A stretch of 64,000 nucleotides of DNA. Origin: Arenicola marina. Taxonomy: Eukaryota; Annelida; Polychaeta; Arenicolidae. This document shows positions 39,966 through 56,600 of this stretch, one piece after another (within the stretch, counting starts at the first letter, position 1; every line of letters starts with the position of its first letter). The notes beneath the pieces were generated by a model. The model had not been told where the DNA came from and did not search any database. It saw only the letters and a list, made by a program, of their open reading frames with translations. Made by a program: the position numbers and the translations under genes. Where the stretch lies: positions 48,577,174 through 48,641,173 of the forward strand of contig OZ025250.1 of assembly GCA_964019135.1 (NCBI GenBank), written 5' to 3'.

Positions 39966-41599
39966 TGACATGGTCATCCCCTGCCGCCCATGCATGACAT
40001 GGCCATTCCCTGCCGCCCATGACATGGCCATTCCCTGCCGCCCATGACATGGCCATTCCCTGCCGCCCATGACATGGCCATCCCCGGCCGCCCATGACAT
40101 GGTCATCCCCTGCCGCCCATGACATGGCCATCCCCTGCCGCCCATGACATGGCCATCCCCCACCGCCCATGACATCAGACAACCCCTATCGCCATGCATG
40201 ACATGGCCATCCCCTGCCGCCCATGACATGGCCATCCCCTGCCGCCCATGACATGATCATCCCCTGCCGCCCATGACATGGCCATTCCCTGCCGCCTATG
40301 ACATGGCCATCCCCTGCCGCCCATGACATGGCCATCCCCTGCCGCCCATGACATGGCCATCCCCTGCCGCCCATGACATGGCCATTCCCTGCCGCCTATG
40401 ACATGGCCATCCCCTGCCGCCCATGACATGGCCATCCCCTGCCGCCCATGACATGGTCATCCCCTGCCGCCCATGACATGGCCATTCCCTGCCGCCTATG
40501 ACATGGCCATTCCCTGCCGCCCATGACATGGCCATTCCCTGCCGCCTATGACATGGCCATTCCCTGCGGCCCATGACATGGCCATCCCCTGCCGCCCATG
40601 ACATGGCCCTCCCCTGCCGCCCATGCATGACATGGCCATCCCCTGCCGCCCATGACATGACCATCCCCTGCCGCCCATGCATGACATGGCCATCCCCTGC
40701 CGCCCATGACATGACCATCCCCTGCCGCCCATGCATGACATGGCCATCCCCTGCCGCCCATGACATGACCATCCCCTGCCGCCCATGACATGGCCATCCC
40801 CTGCCGCCCATGACATGGCCCTCCCCTGCCGCCCATGCATGACATGGCCATCCCCTGCCGCCCATGACATGACCATCCCCTGCCGCCCATGACATGGCCA
40901 TCGCCTGCCGCCCATGACATGGCCCTCCCCTGCCGCCCATGACATGGCCATCCCGAGCCGCCCATGACATGGCCATCCCCTGCCGTCCATCACATGGCCA
41001 TCCTCTGCCGCCCATGACATGGCCATCCCCTGCCGCCCATGACATGGCCATCCCCCACCGCCCATGACATGGCGATCCCCTGCCGCCCATGACATGGTCA
41101 TCCCCTGCCGCCCATGCATGACATGGCCATCCCCTGCCGCCCATGACATGGCCATCCCTTGCAGCCCATGACATGGCCATCCCCTGCCGCCCATGACATG
41201 GCCATCCCCTGCCGCCCATGACATGGCAATCCCCTGCCGCCCATGACATGGTCATCCCCTGCCCCCTATGACATGGCCATCGCCTGACACCCATGACATG
41301 GCCATCCCCTGGCGCCCATGACATGGTCATCCCCTGCCGCCCATGACATGGCCATCCTCTGCCGCCCATGACATGGTCATCCCCTGCCGCCCATGACATG
41401 GCCATCTCCTGCCGCCCATGATATGGCCATCCACTGCCGCCCAAGACATGGCCATCCCCTGCCGCCCAAGACATGGCAATCCCCTGCCGCCCATGACATG
41501 GTCATCCCCTGCCCCCTATGACATGGCCATCGCCTGACGCCCATGACATGGCCATCCCCTGGCGCCCATGACATGGCCATCCCCTGCCGCCCATGACAT

Positions 41600-44500
41600 G
41601 GTCATCCCCTGCCGCCCATGTCATGGCCATCCCCAGCCGCCCATGACATGGTCATCCCCTGCCGCCCATGACATGGCCATCCCCTACCGCCCATGACATG
41701 GCCATCCCCTGCCGCCCATGACATGGCCATCCCCTGCCGCCCATGACATGGCCATCCCCTGCCGCCCATGACATGGCAATCCCCTGCCGCCCATGACATG
41801 GTCATCCCCTGCCCCCTATGACATGGCCATCGCCTGACACCCATGACATGGCCATCCCCTGGCGCCCATGACATGGTCATCCCCTGCCGCCCATGACATG
41901 GCCATCCTCTGCCGCCCATGACATGGTCATCCCCTGCCGCCCATGACATGGCCATCTCCTGCCGCCCATGATATGGCCATCCCCTGCCGCCCAAGACATG
42001 GCCATCCCCTGCCGCCCATGACATGGCAATCCCCTGCCGCCCATGACATGGTCATCCCCTGCCCCCTATGACATGGCCATCGCCTGACGCCCATGACATG
42101 GCCATCCCCTGGCGCCCATGACATGGCCATCCCCTGCCGCCCATGACATGGTCATCCCCTGCCGCCCATGTCATGGCCATCCCCTGCGCCCATGACATGA
42201 CCATCCCCAGCCGCCCATGACATGGTCATCCCCTGCCGCCCATGACAAGGCCATCCCCTGCCGCCCATGACATGGCCATCCCCTGCCGCCCATGACATGG
42301 ACATCCCCTGCCGCCGATGACATGGCCATCTCCTGCCACCCATGACATGGCCATCCCCTGCCGCCCATGACATGGACATCCTCTGCCGCCCATGACATGG
42401 CCATCCCCTGACGCCCATGACATGGCCATCCCCTGCCGCCCATCACATGGCCATCCCATGCCGCCCATGACATGGCCATATGCATCCCCTGGTGCCCATG
42501 ACATGGCCATCCCCTGCCGCCCATGACAATGCCATTCCCGGCTGCCCATGACATGACCATCCCCTGCCGCCCATGACATGGCCATACCCTGCCGCCCATG
42601 CATGACATGACCATCCCCTGACGCCCATGACATGGCCATCCGCTGCCGCCCATCACATGGCCATCCCATGCCGCCCATGACATGGTCATATGCATCCCCT
42701 GGTGCCCATGACATGGCCATCCCCTGCCGCCCATGACAATGCCATTCCCGGCTGCCCATGACATGACCATCCCCTGCCGCCCATGACATGGTCATCCCCT
42801 GCCGCCCATGACATGGCCATCCCCTGCCGCCCATGACATGGCCCTCCCCTGCCGCCCATGACATGGCCCTCCCCTGCCGCCCATGACATGGCCATCCCGA
42901 GCCGCCCATGACATGGCCATCCCCTGCCGTCCATCACATGGCCATCCTCTGCCGCCCATGACATGGCCATTCCCGGCCGCCCATGACATGGCCATCCCCT
43001 GCCGCCCATGCATGACATGGCCATCCCCTGCCGCCCATGACATGGCCATCCCCGGCCGCCCATGACATGGCCATTCCCGGCCGCCCATGCATGACATGGC
43101 CATCCCCTGCCGCCCATGACATGACCATCCCCTCCCGCCCATGACATGGCCATCCCCTGCCGCCCATGACATGACCATCCCCTCTCCGCCCATGACATGG
43201 CCATCCCCTGCCGCCCATGACATGGCCCTCCCCTGCCTCCCATGACATGGCCCTCCCCTGCCGCCCATGACATGGCCATCCCGAGCCGCCCATGACATGG
43301 CCATCCCCTGCCGTCCATCACATGGCCATCCTCTGCCGCCCATGACATGGCCATATGCATCTCCTGCCGCCCATGACAGGGCCATCCCCTACCGCCCATG
43401 ACATGGCCATCCCCTGCCGCCCATGACATGGCCATCCCCTGCCGTCCATGACATGGCCATCCCCTGCCGCCCATGACATGGCCATCCCCTGCCGTCCATG
43501 ACATGGCCATCCCCTGCCGCCCATGACATGGCCATCCCTTGCAGCCCATGACATGGCCATCCCCTGCCGTCCATCACATGGCAATCCCCTGCCGCCCATG
43601 ACATGGCCATCCCCTAGCCGCCCATGACATGGCCATCCCCTGCCGTCCATCACATGGCCATCCTCTGCCGCCCATGACATGGCCATATGCATCTTCTGCC
43701 GCCCATGACAGGGCCATCCCCTACCGCCCATGACATGGCCATCCCCTGCCGCCCATGACATGGCCATCCCCTGCCGCCCATGACATGGCAATCCCCTGCC
43801 GCCCATGACATGGTCATCCCCTGCCCCCTATGACATGGCCATCGCCTGACACCCATGACATGGCCATCCCCTGCCGCCCATGACATGGCCATCCCCTGCC
43901 GTCCATGACATGACCATCCCCTGCCGCCCATGACATGGCAATCCCCTGCCGCCCATGACATGGCCATCCCCTGCCGCCCATGACATGGCCATCCCCAACC
44001 GCCCATGACATCAGACAACCCCTATCGCCATGCATGACATGGCCATCCCCTGCCGCCCATGACATGGCCATCCCCTGCCGCCCATGACATGGTCATCCCC
44101 TGCCGCCCATGACATGGCCATCCCCTGCCGCCCATGACATGGCCCTCCCCTGCCGCCCATGCATGACATGGCCATCCCCTGCCGCCCATGACATGACCAT
44201 CCCCTGCCGCCCATGACACGGCCATCGCCTGCCGCCCATGACATGGCCCTCCCCTGCCGCCCATGACATGGCCATCCCGAGCCGCCCATGACATGGCCAT
44301 CCCCTGCCGTCCATCACATGGCCATCCTCTGCCGCCCATGACATGGCCACCCCCTGCCGCCCATGACATGGCCATCCCCTGCCGCCCATGACATGGCCAT
44401 CCCCCACCGCCCATGACATGGCGATCCCCTGCCGCCCATGACATGGTCATCCCCTGCCGCCCATGACATAGCCATCCCCCACCGCCCATGACATAGCCAT

Positions 44501-47500
44501 CCCCTGCCGCCCATGACATGGCCATCCCCTGCCGCCCATGACATAGCCATCCCCTGCCGCCCATGCATGACATGGCCATCCCCTGCCGCCCATGACATGG
44601 CCATCCCTTGCAGCCCATGACATGGCCATCCCCTGCCGCCCATGACATGGCCATCCCCTGCCGTCCATGACATGACCATCCCCTGCCGCCCATGACATGG
44701 TCATCCCCTGCCCCCTATGACATGGCCATCGCCTGACACCCATGACATGGCCATCCCCTGGCGCCCATGACATGGTCATCCCCTGCCGCCCATGACATGG
44801 CCATCCTCTGCCGCCCATGACATGGTCATCCCCTGCCGCCCATGACATGGCCACCCCCTGCCGCCCATGACATGGCCATCCCCTGCCGCCCATGACATGG
44901 CCATCCCCCACCGCCCATGACATGGCGATCCCCTGCCGCCCATGACATGGTCATCCCCTGCCGCCCATGCATGACATGGCCACCCCCTGCCGCCCATGAC
45001 ATGGCCATCCCCTGCCGCCCATGACATGGCCATCCCCCACCGCCCATGACATGGCGATCCCCTGCCGCCCATGACATGGTCATCCCCTGCCGCCCATGCA
45101 TGACATGGCCATCCCCTGCCGCCCATGACATGGCCATCCCTTGCAGCCCATGACATGGCCATCCCCTGCCGCCCATGACATGGCCATCCCCTGCCGTCCA
45201 TGACATGACCATCCCCTGCCGCCCATGACATGGTCATCCCCTGCCCCCTATGACATGGCCATCGCCTGACACCCATGACATGGCCATCCCCTGGCGCCCA
45301 TGACATGGTCATCCCCTGCCGCCCATGACATGGCCATCCTCTGCCGCCCATGACATGGTCATCCCCTGCCGCCCATGACATGGCCACCCCCTGCCGCCCA
45401 TGACATGGCCATCCCCTGCCGCCCATGACATGGCCATCCCCCACCGCCCATGACATGGCGATCCCCTGCCGCCCATGACATGGTCATCCCCTGCCGCCCA
45501 TGCATGACATGGCCATCCCCTGCCGCCCATGACATGGCCATCCCTTGCAGCCCATGACATGGCCATCCCGTGCCGCCCATGACATGGCCATCCCCTGCCG
45601 TCCATGACATGACCATCCCCTGCCGCCCATGACATGGTCATCCCCTGCCCCCTATGACATGGCCATCGCCTGACACCCATGACATGGCCATCCCCTGGCG
45701 CCCATGACATGGTCATCCCCTGCCGCCCATGACATGGCCATCCTCTGCCGCCCATGACATGGTCATCCCCTGCCGCCCATGACATGGCCATCTCTTGCCG
45801 CCCATGACATGGCCATCCCCTGCCGCCCAAGACATGGCCATCCCCTGCCGCCCAAGACATGGCAATCCCCTGCCGCCCATGACATGGTCATCCCCTGCCC
45901 CCTATGACATGGCCATCGCCTGACGCCCATGACATGGCCATCCCCTGGCGCCCATGACATGGCCATCCCCTGCCGCCCATGACATGGTCATCCCCTGCCG
46001 CCCATGTCATGGCCATCCCCAGCCGCCCATGACATGGTCATCCCCTGCCGCCCATGACATGGCCATCCCCTACCGCCCATGACATGGCCATCCCCTGCCG
46101 CCCATGACATGGCCATCCCCTGCCGCCCATGACATGGCCATCCCCTGCCGCCCATGACATGGCAATCCCCTGCCGCCCATGACATGGTCATCCCCTGCCC
46201 CCTATGACATGGCCATCGCCTGACACCCATGACATGGCCATCCCCTGGCGCCCATGACATGGTCATCCCCTGCCGCCCATGACATGGCCATCCTCTGCCG
46301 CCCATGACATGGTCATCCCCTGCCGCCCATGACATGGCCATCTCCTGCCGCCCATGATATGGCCATCCCCTGCCGCCCAAGACATGGCCATCCCCTGCCG
46401 CCCATGACATGGCAATCCCCTGCCGCCCATGACATGGTCATCCCCTGCCCCCTATGACATGGCCATCGCCTGACGCCCATGACATGGCCATCCCCTGGCG
46501 CCCATGACATGGCCATCCCCTGCCGCCCATGACATGGTCATCCCCTGCCGCCCATGTCATGGCCATCCCCTGCGCCCATGACATGACCATCCCCAGCCGC
46601 CCATGACATGGTCATCCCCTGCCGCCCATGACAAGGCCATCCCCTGCCGCCCATGACATGGCCATCCCCTGCCGCCCATGACATGGACATCCCCTGCCGC
46701 CGATGACATGGCCATCTCCTGCCACCCATGACATGGCCATCCCCTGCCGCCCATGACATGGACATCCTCTGCCGCCCATGACATGGCCATCCCCTGACGC
46801 CCATGACATGGCCATCCCCTGCCGCCCATCACATGGCCATCCCATGCCGCCCATGACATGGTCATATGCATCCCCTGGTGCCCATGACATGGCCATCCCC
46901 TGCCGCCCATGACAATGCCATTCCCGGCTGCCCATGACATGACCATCCCCTGCCGCCCATGACATGGCCATACCCTGCCGCCCATGCATGACATGACCAT
47001 CCCCTGACGCCCATGACATGGCCATCCGCTGCCGCCCATCACATGGCCATCCCATGCCGCCCATGACATGGTCATATGCATCCCCTGGTGCCCATGACAT
47101 GGCCATCCCCTGCCGCCCATGACAATGCCATTCCCGGCTGCCCATGACATGACCATCCCCTGCCGCCCATGACATGGTCATCCCCTGCCGCCCATGACAT
47201 GGCCATCCCCTGCCGCCCATGACATGGCCCTCCCCTGCCGCCCATGACATGGCCCTCCCCTGCCGCCCATGACATGGCCATCCCGAGCCGCCCATGACAT
47301 GGCCATCCCCTGCCGTCCATCACATGGCCATCCTCTGCCGCCCATGACATGGCCATTCCCGGCCGCCCATGACATGGCCATCCCCTGCCGCCCATGCATG
47401 ACATGGCCATCCCCTGCCGCCCATGACATGGCCATCCCCGGCCGCCCATGACATGGCCATTCCCGGCCGCCCATGCATGACATGGCCATCCCCTGCCGCC

Positions 47501-47690
47501 CATGACATGACCATCCCCTCCCGCCCATGACATGGCCATCCCCTGCCGCCCATGACATGACCATCCCCTCTCCGCCCATGACATGGCCATCCCCTGCCGC
47601 CCATGACATGGCCCTCCCCTGCCTCCCATGACATGGCCCTCCCCTGCCGCCCATGACATGGCCATCCCGAGCCGCCCATGACATGGCCAT
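41600..47690 (-). repeat. Higher-order repeat pair at 4,386-bp spacing
   Basis: Unit order in about 41600-43420 recurs in about 45990-47690, with matching landmarks at 42024/46410, 42130/46516, 42418/46804, 42770/47156 and 42909/47295. The intervening DNA is the same satellite in a different unit order. Confidence 0.8.
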
Positions 47691-50600
47691 CCCCAGCCGC
47701 CCATGACATGACCATCCCCTCCCGCCCATGACATGGCCATCCCCTGCCGCCCATGACATGACCATCCCCTCTCCGCCCATGACATGGCCATCCCCTGCCG
47801 CCCATGACATGGCCCTCCCCTGCCTCCCATGACATGGCCCTCCCCTGCCGCCCATGACATGGCCATCCCGAGCCGCCCATGACATGGCCATCCCCTGCCG
47901 CCCATGACATGGCCATCCCTTGCAGCCCATGACATGGCCATCCCCTGCCGTCCATCACATGGCCATCCTCTGCCGCCCATGACATGGCCATATGCATCTC
48001 CTGCCGCCCATGACAGGGCCATCCCCTACCGCCCATGACATGGCCATCCCCTGCCGCCCATGACATGGCCATATGCATCTCCTGCCGCCCATGACAGGGC
48101 CATCCCCTACCGCCCATGACATGGCCATCCTCTGCCGCCCATGACATGGCCATATGCATCTCCTGCCGCCCATGACAGGGCCATCCCCTACCGCCCATGA
48201 CATGGCCATCCTCTGCCGCCCATGACATGGCCATATGCATCTCCTGCCGCCCATGACAGGGCCATCCCCTACCGCCCATGACATGGCCATCCCCTACCGC
48301 CCATGACATGGCCATCCCCTGCCGCCCATGACATGGCCATCCCCTGCCGCCCATGACATGACCATCCCCTCTCCGCCCATGACATGGCCCTCCCCTGCCG
48401 CCCATGACATGGCCATCCCCTGCCGCCCATGACATGGCCATCCCCGGCCGCCCATGACATGGCCATCCCCGGCCGCCCATGACATGGCCATTCCCGGCCG
48501 CCCATGCATGACATGGCCATCCCCTGCCGCCCATGACATGGCCATCCCCGGCCGCCCATGACATGGCCATTCCCGGCCGCCCATGCATGACATGGCCATC
48601 CCCTGCCGCCCATGACATGACCATCCCCTCCCGCCCATGACATGGCCATCCCCTGCCGCCCATGACATGACCATCCCCTCTCCGCCCATGACATGGCCAT
48701 CCCCTGCCGCCCATGACATGGCCCTCCCCTGCCTCCCATGACATGGCCCTCCCCTGCCGCCCATGACATGGCCATCCCGAGCCGCCCATGACATGGCCAT
48801 CCCCTGCCGTCCATCACATGGCCATCCTCTGCCGCCCATGACATGGCCATATGCATCTCCTGCCGTCCATGACATGGCCATCCCCTGCCGCCCATGACAT
48901 GGCCATCCCCTACCGCCCATGACATGGCCATCCCCTGCCTCCCATGACATGGCCCTCCCCTGCCGCCCATGACATGGCCATCCCGAGCCGCCCATGACAT
49001 GGCCATCCTCTGCCGCCCATGACATGGCCATATGCATCTCCTGCCGCCCATGACAGGGCCATCCCCTGCCGCCCATGACATGGCCATCCCCTACCGCCCA
49101 TGACATGGCCATCCCCTGCCGCCCATGACATGGCCATCCCCTGCCGCCCATGTCATGGCCATCCCTTGCAGCCCATGACATGGCCATCCCCTGCCGCCCA
49201 TGACATGGCAATCCCCTGCCGCCCATGACATGGCCATCCCCTGCCGCCCATGACATGGCCATCCCCTACCGCCCATGACATGGCCATCCCCTGCCGCCCA
49301 TGACATGGCCATCCCCTGCCGTCCATGACATGGCCATCCCCTGCCGCCCATGACATGGCCATCCCCTGCCGTCCATGACATGGCCATCCCCTGCCGCCCA
49401 TGACATGGCCATCCCTTGCAGCCCATGACATGGCCATCCCCTGCCGTCCATCACATGGCCATCCTCTGCCGCCCATGACATGGCAATCCCCTGCCGCCCA
49501 TGACATGGCAATCCCCTGCCGCCCATGACATGGTCATCCCCTGCCCCCTATGACATGGCCATCGCCTGACACCCATGACATGGCCATCCCCTGCCGCCCA
49601 TGACATGGCCATCCCCTGCCGTCCATGACATGACCATCCCCTGCCGCCCATGACATGGCAATCCCCTGCCGCCCATGACATGGCCATCCCCTGCCGCCCA
49701 TGACATGGCCATCCCCCACCGCCCATGACATCAGACAACCCCTATCGCCATGCATGACATGGCCATCCCCTGCCGCCCATGACATGGCCATCCCCTGCCG
49801 CCCATGACATGGTCATCCCCTGCCGCCCATGACATGGCCATCCCCTGCCGCCCATGACATGGCCCTCCCCTGCCGCCCATGCATGACATGGCCATCCCCT
49901 GCCGCCCATGACATGACCATCCCCTGCCGCCCATGACACGGCCATCGCCTGCCGCCCATGACATGGCCCTCCCCTGCCGCCCATGACATGGCCATCCCGA
50001 GCCGCCCATGACATGGCCATCCCCTGCCGTCCATCACATGGCCATCCTCTGCCGCCCATGACATGGCCACCCCCTGCCGCCCATGACATGGCCATCCCCT
50101 GCCGCCCATGACATGGCCATCCCCCACCGCCCATGACATGGCGATCCCCTGCCGCCCATGACATGGTCATCCCCTGCCGCCCATGCATGACATGGCCATC
50201 CCCTGCCGCCCATGACATGGCCATCCCTTGCAGCCCATGACATGGCCATCCCCTGCCGCCCATGACATGGCCATCCCCTGCCGTCCATGACATGACCATC
50301 CCCTGCCGCCCATGACATGGTCATCCCCTGCCCCCTATGACATGGCCATCGCCTGACACCCATGACATGGCCATCCCCTGGCGCCCATGACATGGTCATC
50401 CCCTGCCGCCCATGACATGGCCATCCTCTGCCGCCCATGACATGGTCATCCCCTGCCGCCCATGACATGGCCATCTCTTGCCGCCCATGACATGGCCATC
50501 CCCTGGCGCCCATGACATGGCCATCCCCTGCCGCCCATGACATGGTCATCCCCTGCCGCCCATGTCATGGCCATCCCCAGCCGCCCATGACATGGTCATC

Positions 50601-53600
50601 CCCTGCGGCCCATGACATGGCCATCCCCTACCGCCCATGACATGGCCATCCCCTGCCGCCCATGACATGGCCATCCCCTGCCGCCCATGACATGGCCATC
50701 CCCTGCCGCCCATGACATGTCAATCCCCTGCCGCCCATGACATGGTCATCCCCTGCCCCCTATGACATGGCCATCGCCTGACACCCATGACATGGCCATC
50801 CCCTGGCGCCCATGACATGGTCATCCCCTGCCGCCCATGACATGGCCATCCTCTGCCGCCCATGACATGGTCATCCCCTGCCGCCCATGACATGGCCATC
50901 TCCTGCCGCCCATGATATGGCCATCCCCTGCCGCCCAAGACATGGCCATCCCCTGCCGCCCAAGACATGGACATCCCCTGCCGCCGATGACATGGCCATC
51001 TCCTGCCACCCATGACATGGCCATCCCCTGCCGCCCATGACATGGACATCCTCTGCCGCCCATGACATGGCCATCCCCTGACGCCCATGACATGGCCATC
51101 CCCTGCCGCCCATCACATGGCCATCCCATGCCGCCCATGACATGGTCATATGCATCCCCTGGTGCCCATGACATGGCCATCCCCTGCCGCCCATGACAAT
51201 GCCATTCCCGGCTGCCCATGACATGACCATCCCCTGCCGCCCATGACATGGCCATACCCTGCCGCCCATGCATGACATGACCATCCCCTGACGCCCATGA
51301 CATGGCCATCCCCTGCCGCCCATCACATGGCCATCCCATGCCGCCCATGACATGGTCATATGCATCCCCTGGTGCCCATGACATGGCCATCCCCTGCCGC
51401 CCATGACAATGCCATTCCCGGCTGCCCATGACATGACCATCCCCTGCCGCCCATGACATGGTCATCCCCTGCCGCCCATGACATGGCCATCCCCTGCCGC
51501 CCATGACATGGCCCTCCCCTGCCGCCCATGACATGGCCCTCCCCTGCCGCCCATGACATAGCCATCCCGAGCCGCCCATGACATGGCCATCCCCTGCCGT
51601 CCATCACATGGCCATCCTCTGCCGCCCATGACATGGCCATTCCCGGCCGCCCATGACATGGCCATCCTCTGCCGCCCATGCATGACATGGCCATCCCCTG
51701 CCGCCCATGACATGGCCATCCCCGGCCGCCCATGACATGGCCATTCCCGGCCGCCCATGCATGACATGACCATCCCCTGCCGCCCATGACATGACCATCC
51801 CCTCCCGCCCATGACATGGCCATCCCCTGCCGCCCATGACATGACCATCCCCTGCCGCCCATGACATGGCCATCCCCTGCCGCCCATGACATGGCCCTCC
51901 CCTGCCGCCCATGACATGGCCCTCCCCTGCCGCCCATGACATGGCCATCCCGAGCCGCCCATGACATGGCCATCCCCTGCCGTCCATCACATGGCCATCC
52001 TCTGCCGCCCATGACATGGCCATATGCATCTCCTGCCGCCCATGACAGGGCCATCCCCTACCGCCCATGACATGGCCATCCCCTGCCGCCCATGACATGG
52101 CCATCCCTTGCAGCCCATGACATGGCCATCCCCTGCCGCCCATGACATGGCCATCCCCTGCCGCCCATGACATGGCAATCCCCTGCCGCCCATGACATGG
52201 TCATCCCCTGCCCCCTATGACATGGCCATCGCCTGACACCCATGACATGGCCATCCCCTGGAGCCCATGACATGGTCATCCCCTGCCGCCCATGACATGG
52301 CCATCCTCTGCCGCCCATGACATGGTCATCCCCTGCCGCTCATGACATGGCCATCTCCTGCCGCCCATGACATGGCCATCCCCTGGCGCCCATGACATGG
52401 CCATCCCCTGCCGCCCATGACATGGTCATCCCCTGCCGCCCATGTCATGGCCATCCCCAGCCGCCCATGACATGGTCATCCCCTGCCGCCCATGACATGG
52501 CCATCCCCTACCGCCCATGACATGGCCATCCCCTGCCGCCCATGACATGGCCATCCCCTGCCGCCCATGACATGGCCATCCCCTGCCGCCCATGACATGG
52601 CAATCCCCTGCCGCCCATGACATGGTCATCCCCTGCCTCCTATGACATGGCCATCGCCTGACACCCATGACATGGCCATCCCCTGGCGCCCATGACATGG
52701 TCATCCCCTGCCGCCCATGACATGGCCATCCTCTGCCGCCCATGACATGGTCATCCCCTGCCGCCCATGACATGGCCATCTCCTGCCGCCCATGATATGG
52801 CCATCCCCTGCCGCCCAAGACATGGCCATCCCCTGCCGCCCAAGACATGGCAATCCCCTGCCGCCCATGACATGGTCATCCCCTGCCCCCTATGACATGG
52901 CCATCGCCTGACGCCCATGACATGGCCATCCCCTGGCGCCCATGACATGGCCATCCCCTGCCGCCCATGACATGGTCATCCCCTGCCGCCCATGTCATGG
53001 CCATCCCCTGCGCCCATGACATGACCATCCCCAGCCGCCCATGACATGGTCATCCCCTGCCGCCCATGACAAGGCCATCCCCTGCCGCCCATGACATGGC
53101 CATCCCCTGCCGCCCATGACATGGACATCCCCTGACGCCGATGACATGGCCATCTCCTGCCACCCATGACATGGCCATCCCCTGCCGCCCATGACATGGA
53201 CATCCTCTGCCGCCGATGACATGGCCATCCCCTGACGCCCATGACATGGCCATCCCCTGCCGCCCATCACATGGCCATCCCATGCCGCCCATGACATGGT
53301 CATATGCATCCCCTGGTGCCCATGACATGGCCATCCCCTGCCGCCCATGACAATGCCATTCCCGGCTGCCCATGACATGACCATCCCCTGCCGCCCATGA
53401 CATGGCCATACCCTGCCGCCCATGCATGACATGACCATCCCCTGACGCCCATGACATGGCCATCCCCTGCCGCCCATCACATGGCCATCCCATGCCGCCC
53501 ATGACATGGTCATATGCATCCCCTGGTGCCCATGACATGGCCATCCCCTGCCGCCCATGACAATGCCATTCCCGGCTGCCCATGACATGACCATCCCCTG

Positions 53601-56600
53601 CCGCCCATGACATGGTCATCCCCTGCCGCCCATGACATGGCCATCCCCTGCCGCCCATGACATGGCCCTCCCCTGCCGCCCATGACATGGCCCTCCCCTG
53701 CCGCCCATGACATGGCCATCCCGAGCCGCCCATGACATGGCCATCCCCTGCCGTCCATCACATGGCCATCCTCTGCCGCCCATGACATGGCCATTCCCGG
53801 CCGCCCATGACATGGCCATCCCCTGCCGCCCATGCATGACATGGCCATCCCCTGCCGCCCATGACATGGCCATCCCCGGCCGCCCATGACATGGCCATTC
53901 CCGGCCGCCCATGCATGACATGGCCATCCCCTGCCGCCCATGACATGACCATCCCCTCCCGCCCATGACATGGCCATCCCCTGCCGCCCATGACATGACC
54001 ATCCCCTGCCGCCCATGACATGGCCATCCCCTGCCGCCCATGACATGGCCCTCCCCTGCCGCCCATGACATGGCCCTCCCCTGCCGCCCATGACATGGCC
54101 ATCCCGAGCCGCCCATGACATGGCCATCCCCTGCCGTCCATCACATGGCCATCCTCTGCCGCCCATGACATGGCCATATGCATCTCCTGCCGCCCATGAC
54201 AGGGCCATCCCCTACCGCCCATGACATGGCCATCCCCTGCCGCCCATGACATGGCCATCCCCTGCCGCCCATGACATGGCCATCCCCTGCCGCCCATGAC
54301 ATGGCAATCCCCTGCCGCCCATGACATGGTCATCCCCTGCCCCCTATGACATGGCCATCGCCTGACACCCATGACATGGCCATCCCCTGGCGCCCATGAC
54401 ATGGCAATCCCCTGCCGCCCATGACATGGCCATCCCCTGCCGCCCATGACATGGCCATCCCCCACCGCCCATGACATCAGACAACCCCTATCGCCATGCA
54501 TGACATGGCCATCCCCTGCCGCCCATGACATGGCCATCCCCTGCCGCCCATGACATGGTCATCCCCTGCCGTCCATGACATGACCATCCCCTGCCGCCCA
54601 TGACATGGCCATCCCCCACCGCCCATGACATCAGACAACCCCTATCGCCATGCATGACATGGCCATCCCCTGCCGCCCATGACATGGCCATCCCCTGCCG
54701 CCCATGACATGGTCATCCCCTGCCGCCCATGACATGGCCATCCCCTGCCGCCCATGACATGGCCATCCCCCACCGCCCATGACATCAGACAACCCCTATC
54801 GCCATGCATGACATGGCCATCCCCTGCCGCCCATGACATGGCCATCCCCTGCCGCCCATGACATGGTCATCCCCTGCCGCCCATGACATGGCCATTCCCT
54901 GCCGCCTATGACATGGCCATCCCCTGCCGCCCATGACATGGCCATCCCCTGCCGCCCATGACATGGCCATCCCCTGCCGCCCATGACATGGCCATTCCCT
55001 GCCGCCTATGACATGGCCATCCCCTGCCGCCCATGACATGGCCATCCCCTGCCGCCCATGACATGGTCATCCCCTGCCGCCCATGACATGGCCATTCCCT
55101 GCCGCCTATGACATGGCCATTCCCTGCCGCCCATGACATGGCCATTCCCTGCCGCCTATGACATGGCCATTCCCTGCCGCCCATGACATGGCCATCCCCT
55201 GCCGCCCATGACATGGCCCTCCCCTGCCGCCCATGCATGACATGGCCATCCCCTGCCGCCCATGACATGACCATCCCCTGCCGCCCATGCATGACATGGC
55301 CATCCCCTGCCGCCCATGACATGACCATCCCCTGCCGCCCATGCATGACATGGCCATCCCCTGCCGCCCATGACATGACCATCCCCTGCCGCCCATGACA
55401 TGGCCATCCCCTGCCGCCCATGACATGGCCCTCCCCTGCCGCCCATGCATGACATGGCCATCCCCTGCCGCCCATGACATGACCATCCCCTGCCGCCCAT
55501 GACATGGCCATCGCCTGCCGCCCATGACATGGCCCTCCCCTGCCGCCCATGACATGGCCATCCCGAGCCGCCCATGACATGGCCATCCCCTGCCGTCCAT
55601 CACATGGCCATCCTCTGCCGCCCATGACATGGCCACCCCCTGCCGCCCATGACATGGCCATCCCCTGCCGCCCATGACATGGCCATCCCCCACCGCCCAT
55701 GACATGGCGATCCCCTGCCGCCCATGACATGGTCATCCCCTGCCGCCCATGACATGGCCATCCCTTGCAGCCCATGACATGGCCATCCCCTGCCGCCCAT
55801 GACATGGCCATCCCTTGCAGCCCATGACATGGCCATCCCCTGCCGCCCATGACATGGCAATCCCCTGCCGCCCATGACATGGTCATCCCCTGCCCCCTAT
55901 GACATGGCCATCGCCTGACACCCATGACATGGCCATCCCCTGGCGCCCATGACATGGTCATCCCCTGCCGCCCATGACATGGCCATCCTCTGCCGCCCAT
56001 GACATGGTCATCCCCTGCCGCCCATGACATGGCCATCTCCTGCCGCCCATGATATGGCCATCCACTGCCGCCCAAGACATGGCCATCCCCTGCCGCCCAA
56101 GACATGGCAATCCCCTGCCGCCCATGACATGGTCATCCCCTGCCCCCTATGACATGGCCATCGCCTGACGCCCATGACATGGCCATCCCCTGGCGCCCAT
56201 GACATGGCCATCCCCTGCCGCCCATGACATGGTCATCCCCTGCCGCCCATGACATGGTCATCCCCTGCCGCCCATGACATGGCCATCCCCTACCGCCCAT
56301 GACATGGCCATCCCCTGCCGCCCATGACATGGCCATCCCCTGCCGCCCATGACATGGCCATCCCCTGCCGCCCATGACATGGCAATCCCCTGCCGCCCAT
56401 GACATGGTCATCCCCTGCCCCCTATGACATGGCCATCGCCTGACACCCATGACATGGCCATCCCCTGGCGCCCATGACATGGTCATCCCCTGCCGCCCAT
56501 GACATGGCCATCCTCTGCCGCCCATGACATGGTCATCCCCTGCCGCCCATGACATGGCCATCTCCTGCCGCCCATGATATGGCCATCCCCTGCCGCCCAA